Shown here one piece after another: positions 51,759 through 53,560 of a stretch of 53,560 bases of DNA. Source of the DNA: Erysipelotrichaceae bacterium (GTDB lineage: Bacteria > Bacillota_I > Bacilli_A > Erysipelotrichales > Erysipelotrichaceae); NCBI GenBank assembly GCA_022780745.1, contig JALEVB010000084.1, positions 1 to 53,560 on the forward strand, written 5' to 3'. The translations under genes were made by a program, and so were the position numbers. The notes beneath the pieces were generated by a model. That model did not search any database, was not told where the DNA came from, and was given only the letters and a program-made list of their open reading frames with translations. Position 1 is the stretch's first letter; the number at the start of each line of letters is the position of its first letter.

Positions 51759-53560
51759 GTTATAATTATGATTTTGCAATTGCTGGATTAGTAATTCTTT
51801 GCTTCATTATTTACCATTTTAATCGTTTTAAGCATTTAGATAATGTACATACAAATATCTTTAAGTTCTTATTAACAATTAGTGTTTTTGATGTCATATT
51901 GGATATTATTTCTAGTATGATCATGGAATTAGGTGATAGTTCCTTTGTTAATTTAAATACCTTTTTTCTTACGATATTTTATATTTTGCAAGTATTATTT
52001 CCATTTACCTTTTTGTGTTATATTCAAACACTTAAATCCTCGAATAATAAGAATCTTGTTAATATCATAAAAAGATGGGTATTTTTACCAATAATCATGA
52101 TCATCTTGATTTTCATTAATACTGGTAAAGGATTCTTGTTCTATTTTGATATTAATGGTAATTATATTAGAGGTGAATGGTATCTTTTAATGTATTTTTT
52201 CACTTTGCAACTGGTTATTATTACTATTTTTGATACGATCATTAATTTTAAAGAATTTGGCTGGAAGAAGTTTGCTAATATTTATGAATATCTGTTATTA
52301 GCTACGATATGCGTTGTTCTTCAGGCAGTATATAATAATATCCTAATGACTTCTTTTGGGGTTGGTATGGGCATGTTTATTCTTTATATGACTATTTCTA
52401 ATCCTAATGAAAATTTAGATAGCTTAACTAGTGCTTTTAATAATTCATATTTTATTGACTGGGTAAATGAATTATTTATCAATAGCTTTGAATTTCATGT
52501 TATTACTGTTGAAATATGTAATTTAAGAAAGATCAATCAGGTTTTTGGTAATAATATTGGCAATAGTTTTTTAGTTGCATTTTCGCAGAAGTTACATAAC
52601 TTAACCAATGAGAAGGGCTATTTGTTTAGAACTAATGGTAAAAGATTTATTATTGTTACTAAATCTTTAGCATCTTATGAACAGCTTAAGAATGATATTT
52701 ATCATTTTGCTAAAGAGGGTATGGAGATCAATGGTCAAAGTTTTAAAACTAAGATCGTTGTTTGTGGCATCTTTTTTGCAAATGAATTATCTAATGTTGA
52801 TAATTTAGTTGCTTATACAGATTATCTTGTTTCTTTGGCAGATAATGAGGATGATACAATATTGATTCAAAAAGATGAGAAGACAATGCATGGCTTAATG
52901 ATAAATCGTAAGATTGAAACTTATTTAAAGTCAGCTATTGAAAATAATAAAGTAGAAGTATATTATCAGCCGGTATATTCATTAAAAGAACATAAATATG
53001 TTTCTTTAGAATCATTAAGTCGTTTATATCACCCATCTTTAGGTAATATTCCTTGTGATGTCTTTATTGATATGGCAGAAAAGAATGGTATGATACTTGA
53101 TCTAGGGGTTGCGCAGTTACATAATATCTGTAGATTTGTAAAAGAAAATAGTGATATTTTATCGATGGTCGATAATATTAAAATTAATTTTTCGCCTTTA
53201 CAGTTAATGAAATTAGATTATTGTCAAAAGATGATCCAAATAATAAAGAGTTATGATCTTCCCTGTAGCTTTTTCCAGATTGAGATAACAGAAACGGTTG
53301 CTACTGAATATAATGCCAGTTTGCATCAGGTGATCAAAGAGTTTAATAATGCGAATATTAAGATATGTCTAGATGACTTTGGCAGCGGATATGCCAATTT
53401 TAATACAGTGCTAAAAGTGCCATTTAGTACGATCAAGTTAGATCGGAGCTTATTGTTTGATATTTGTGATGATCCAAAGGTTGCTTCATTCTATCGTAAT
53501 ATTTCTAATAGTTTGATCGATATGGGTTATAAAGTAGTAGCTGAAGGAGTAGAAACGAAA
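51755..53560 (+). CDS. Membrane EAL-domain c-di-GMP phosphodiesterase with degenerate GGDEF (partial)
   Basis: An open frame of 602 codons runs off the right edge. About six or seven N-terminal membrane helices (residues 8-225) are followed by a GGDEF-like domain whose active site is lost (TNGKRF where RGGDEF is expected, near residue 295). An EAL domain follows (from about 390): VEVYYQPVYSL, LESLSRLYHP (ESL variant of EAL), INFSPLQL, IEITET, CLDDFGSGYANF, IKLDRSLL and EGVETK. The catalytic acids visible so far are kept, so it is probably an active phosphodiesterase with a regulatory GGDEF. It overlaps the cyclase gene. The C-terminus lies outside the window. Confidence 0.9.
   Translation, partial: MSYNYDFAIAGLVILCFIIYHFNRFKHLDNVHTNIFKFLLTISVFDVILDIISSMIMELGDSSFVNLNTFFLTIFYILQVLFPFTFLCYIQTLKSSNNKNLVNIIKRWVFLPIIMIILIFINTGKGFLFYFDINGNYIRGEWYLLMYFFTLQLVIITIFDTIINFKEFGWKKFANIYEYLLLATICVVLQAVYNNILMTSFGVGMGMFILYMTISNPNENLDSLTSAFNNSYFIDWVNELFINSFEFHVITVEICNLRKINQVFGNNIGNSFLVAFSQKLHNLTNEKGYLFRTNGKRFIIVTKSLASYEQLKNDIYHFAKEGMEINGQSFKTKIVVCGIFFANELSNVDNLVAYTDYLVSLADNEDDTILIQKDEKTMHGLMINRKIETYLKSAIENNKVEVYYQPVYSLKEHKYVSLESLSRLYHPSLGNIPCDVFIDMAEKNGMILDLGVAQLHNICRFVKENSDILSMVDNIKINFSPLQLMKLDYCQKMIQIIKSYDLPCSFFQIEITETVATEYNASLHQVIKEFNNANIKICLDDFGSGYANFNTVLKVPFSTIKLDRSLLFDICDDPKVASFYRNISNSLIDMGYKVVAEGVETK

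Overview
The window is AT-rich, densely packed chromosomal DNA from a low-GC Gram-positive bacterium. TGA is a stop codon and TGG is tryptophan, so it is not a mycoplasma. It has sortases and surface pilins, MurT/GatD lipid II amidation, RNase J, a CIRCE-controlled hrcA-grpE-dnaK-dnaJ operon plus CIRCE-clpB, and c-di-GMP signalling. Together these suggest a gut Firmicute of the Erysipelotrichia type; that placement is inference from gene content and style, not from a marker gene. I see no insertion sequence, prophage, CRISPR array or clear foreign island.

Layout. 1-2500: tail of an unknown gene, then a GntR (YtrA-like) regulator with an ABC ATPase, a permease and a GNAT acetyltransferase, driven by a promoter buried in an operator-like repeat array. 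2500-6200: a 29-residue small ORF, an XRE regulator and partner with SHOCT-like domains, a nitroreductase-like protein, a decayed-looking HAD protein, adenosine deaminase, and tRNA-His on the minus strand. 6300-15200: a four-gene pilus operon (backbone pilin, class C sortase, minor pilin, 1748-residue adhesin). All three surface proteins have atypical sorting signals, and the adhesin carries a C-type lectin domain with EPN and WND sugar-binding motifs inserted in its DUF11 stalk. 15200-19250: DegV, YgjP-type protease, MscS channel, and a convergent TGS-uridine-kinase-like protein. 19250-22350: a leader with a perfect cre match, a 27-residue ORF and a terminator, ahead of an ankyrin-repeat gene and an EF-G paralogue. 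22370-31600: MATE exporter, FAD protein, CPBP protein, MurT-GatD, two small membrane proteins, RNase J and peptide deformylase. 31676-33900: FtsW, RsmD, CoaD. 33940-41320: heat-shock block with three CIRCE elements. 41390-43600: preQ1-I riboswitch, queuosine-precursor transporter, SDR, class B sortase. 43600-53560: lipoprotein, then a signalling block: hybrid kinase, REC-HD-GYP, Hpt, a large unknown XRE-type regulator, and a GGDEF-EAL pair cut by the window edge.

How it fits together. The two most notable units are surface attachment (pilus and lectin adhesin, plus a second, class B sortase elsewhere) and c-di-GMP turnover (a synthase and two candidate phosphodiesterases with a phosphorelay). 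In other Gram-positives c-di-GMP controls attachment, but nothing in the sequence directly ties the two regions together. Several genes have regulated-looking leaders: the preQ1 riboswitch, CIRCE sites, three leader terminators, and a pilin leader whose ribosome-binding region lies in a hairpin.
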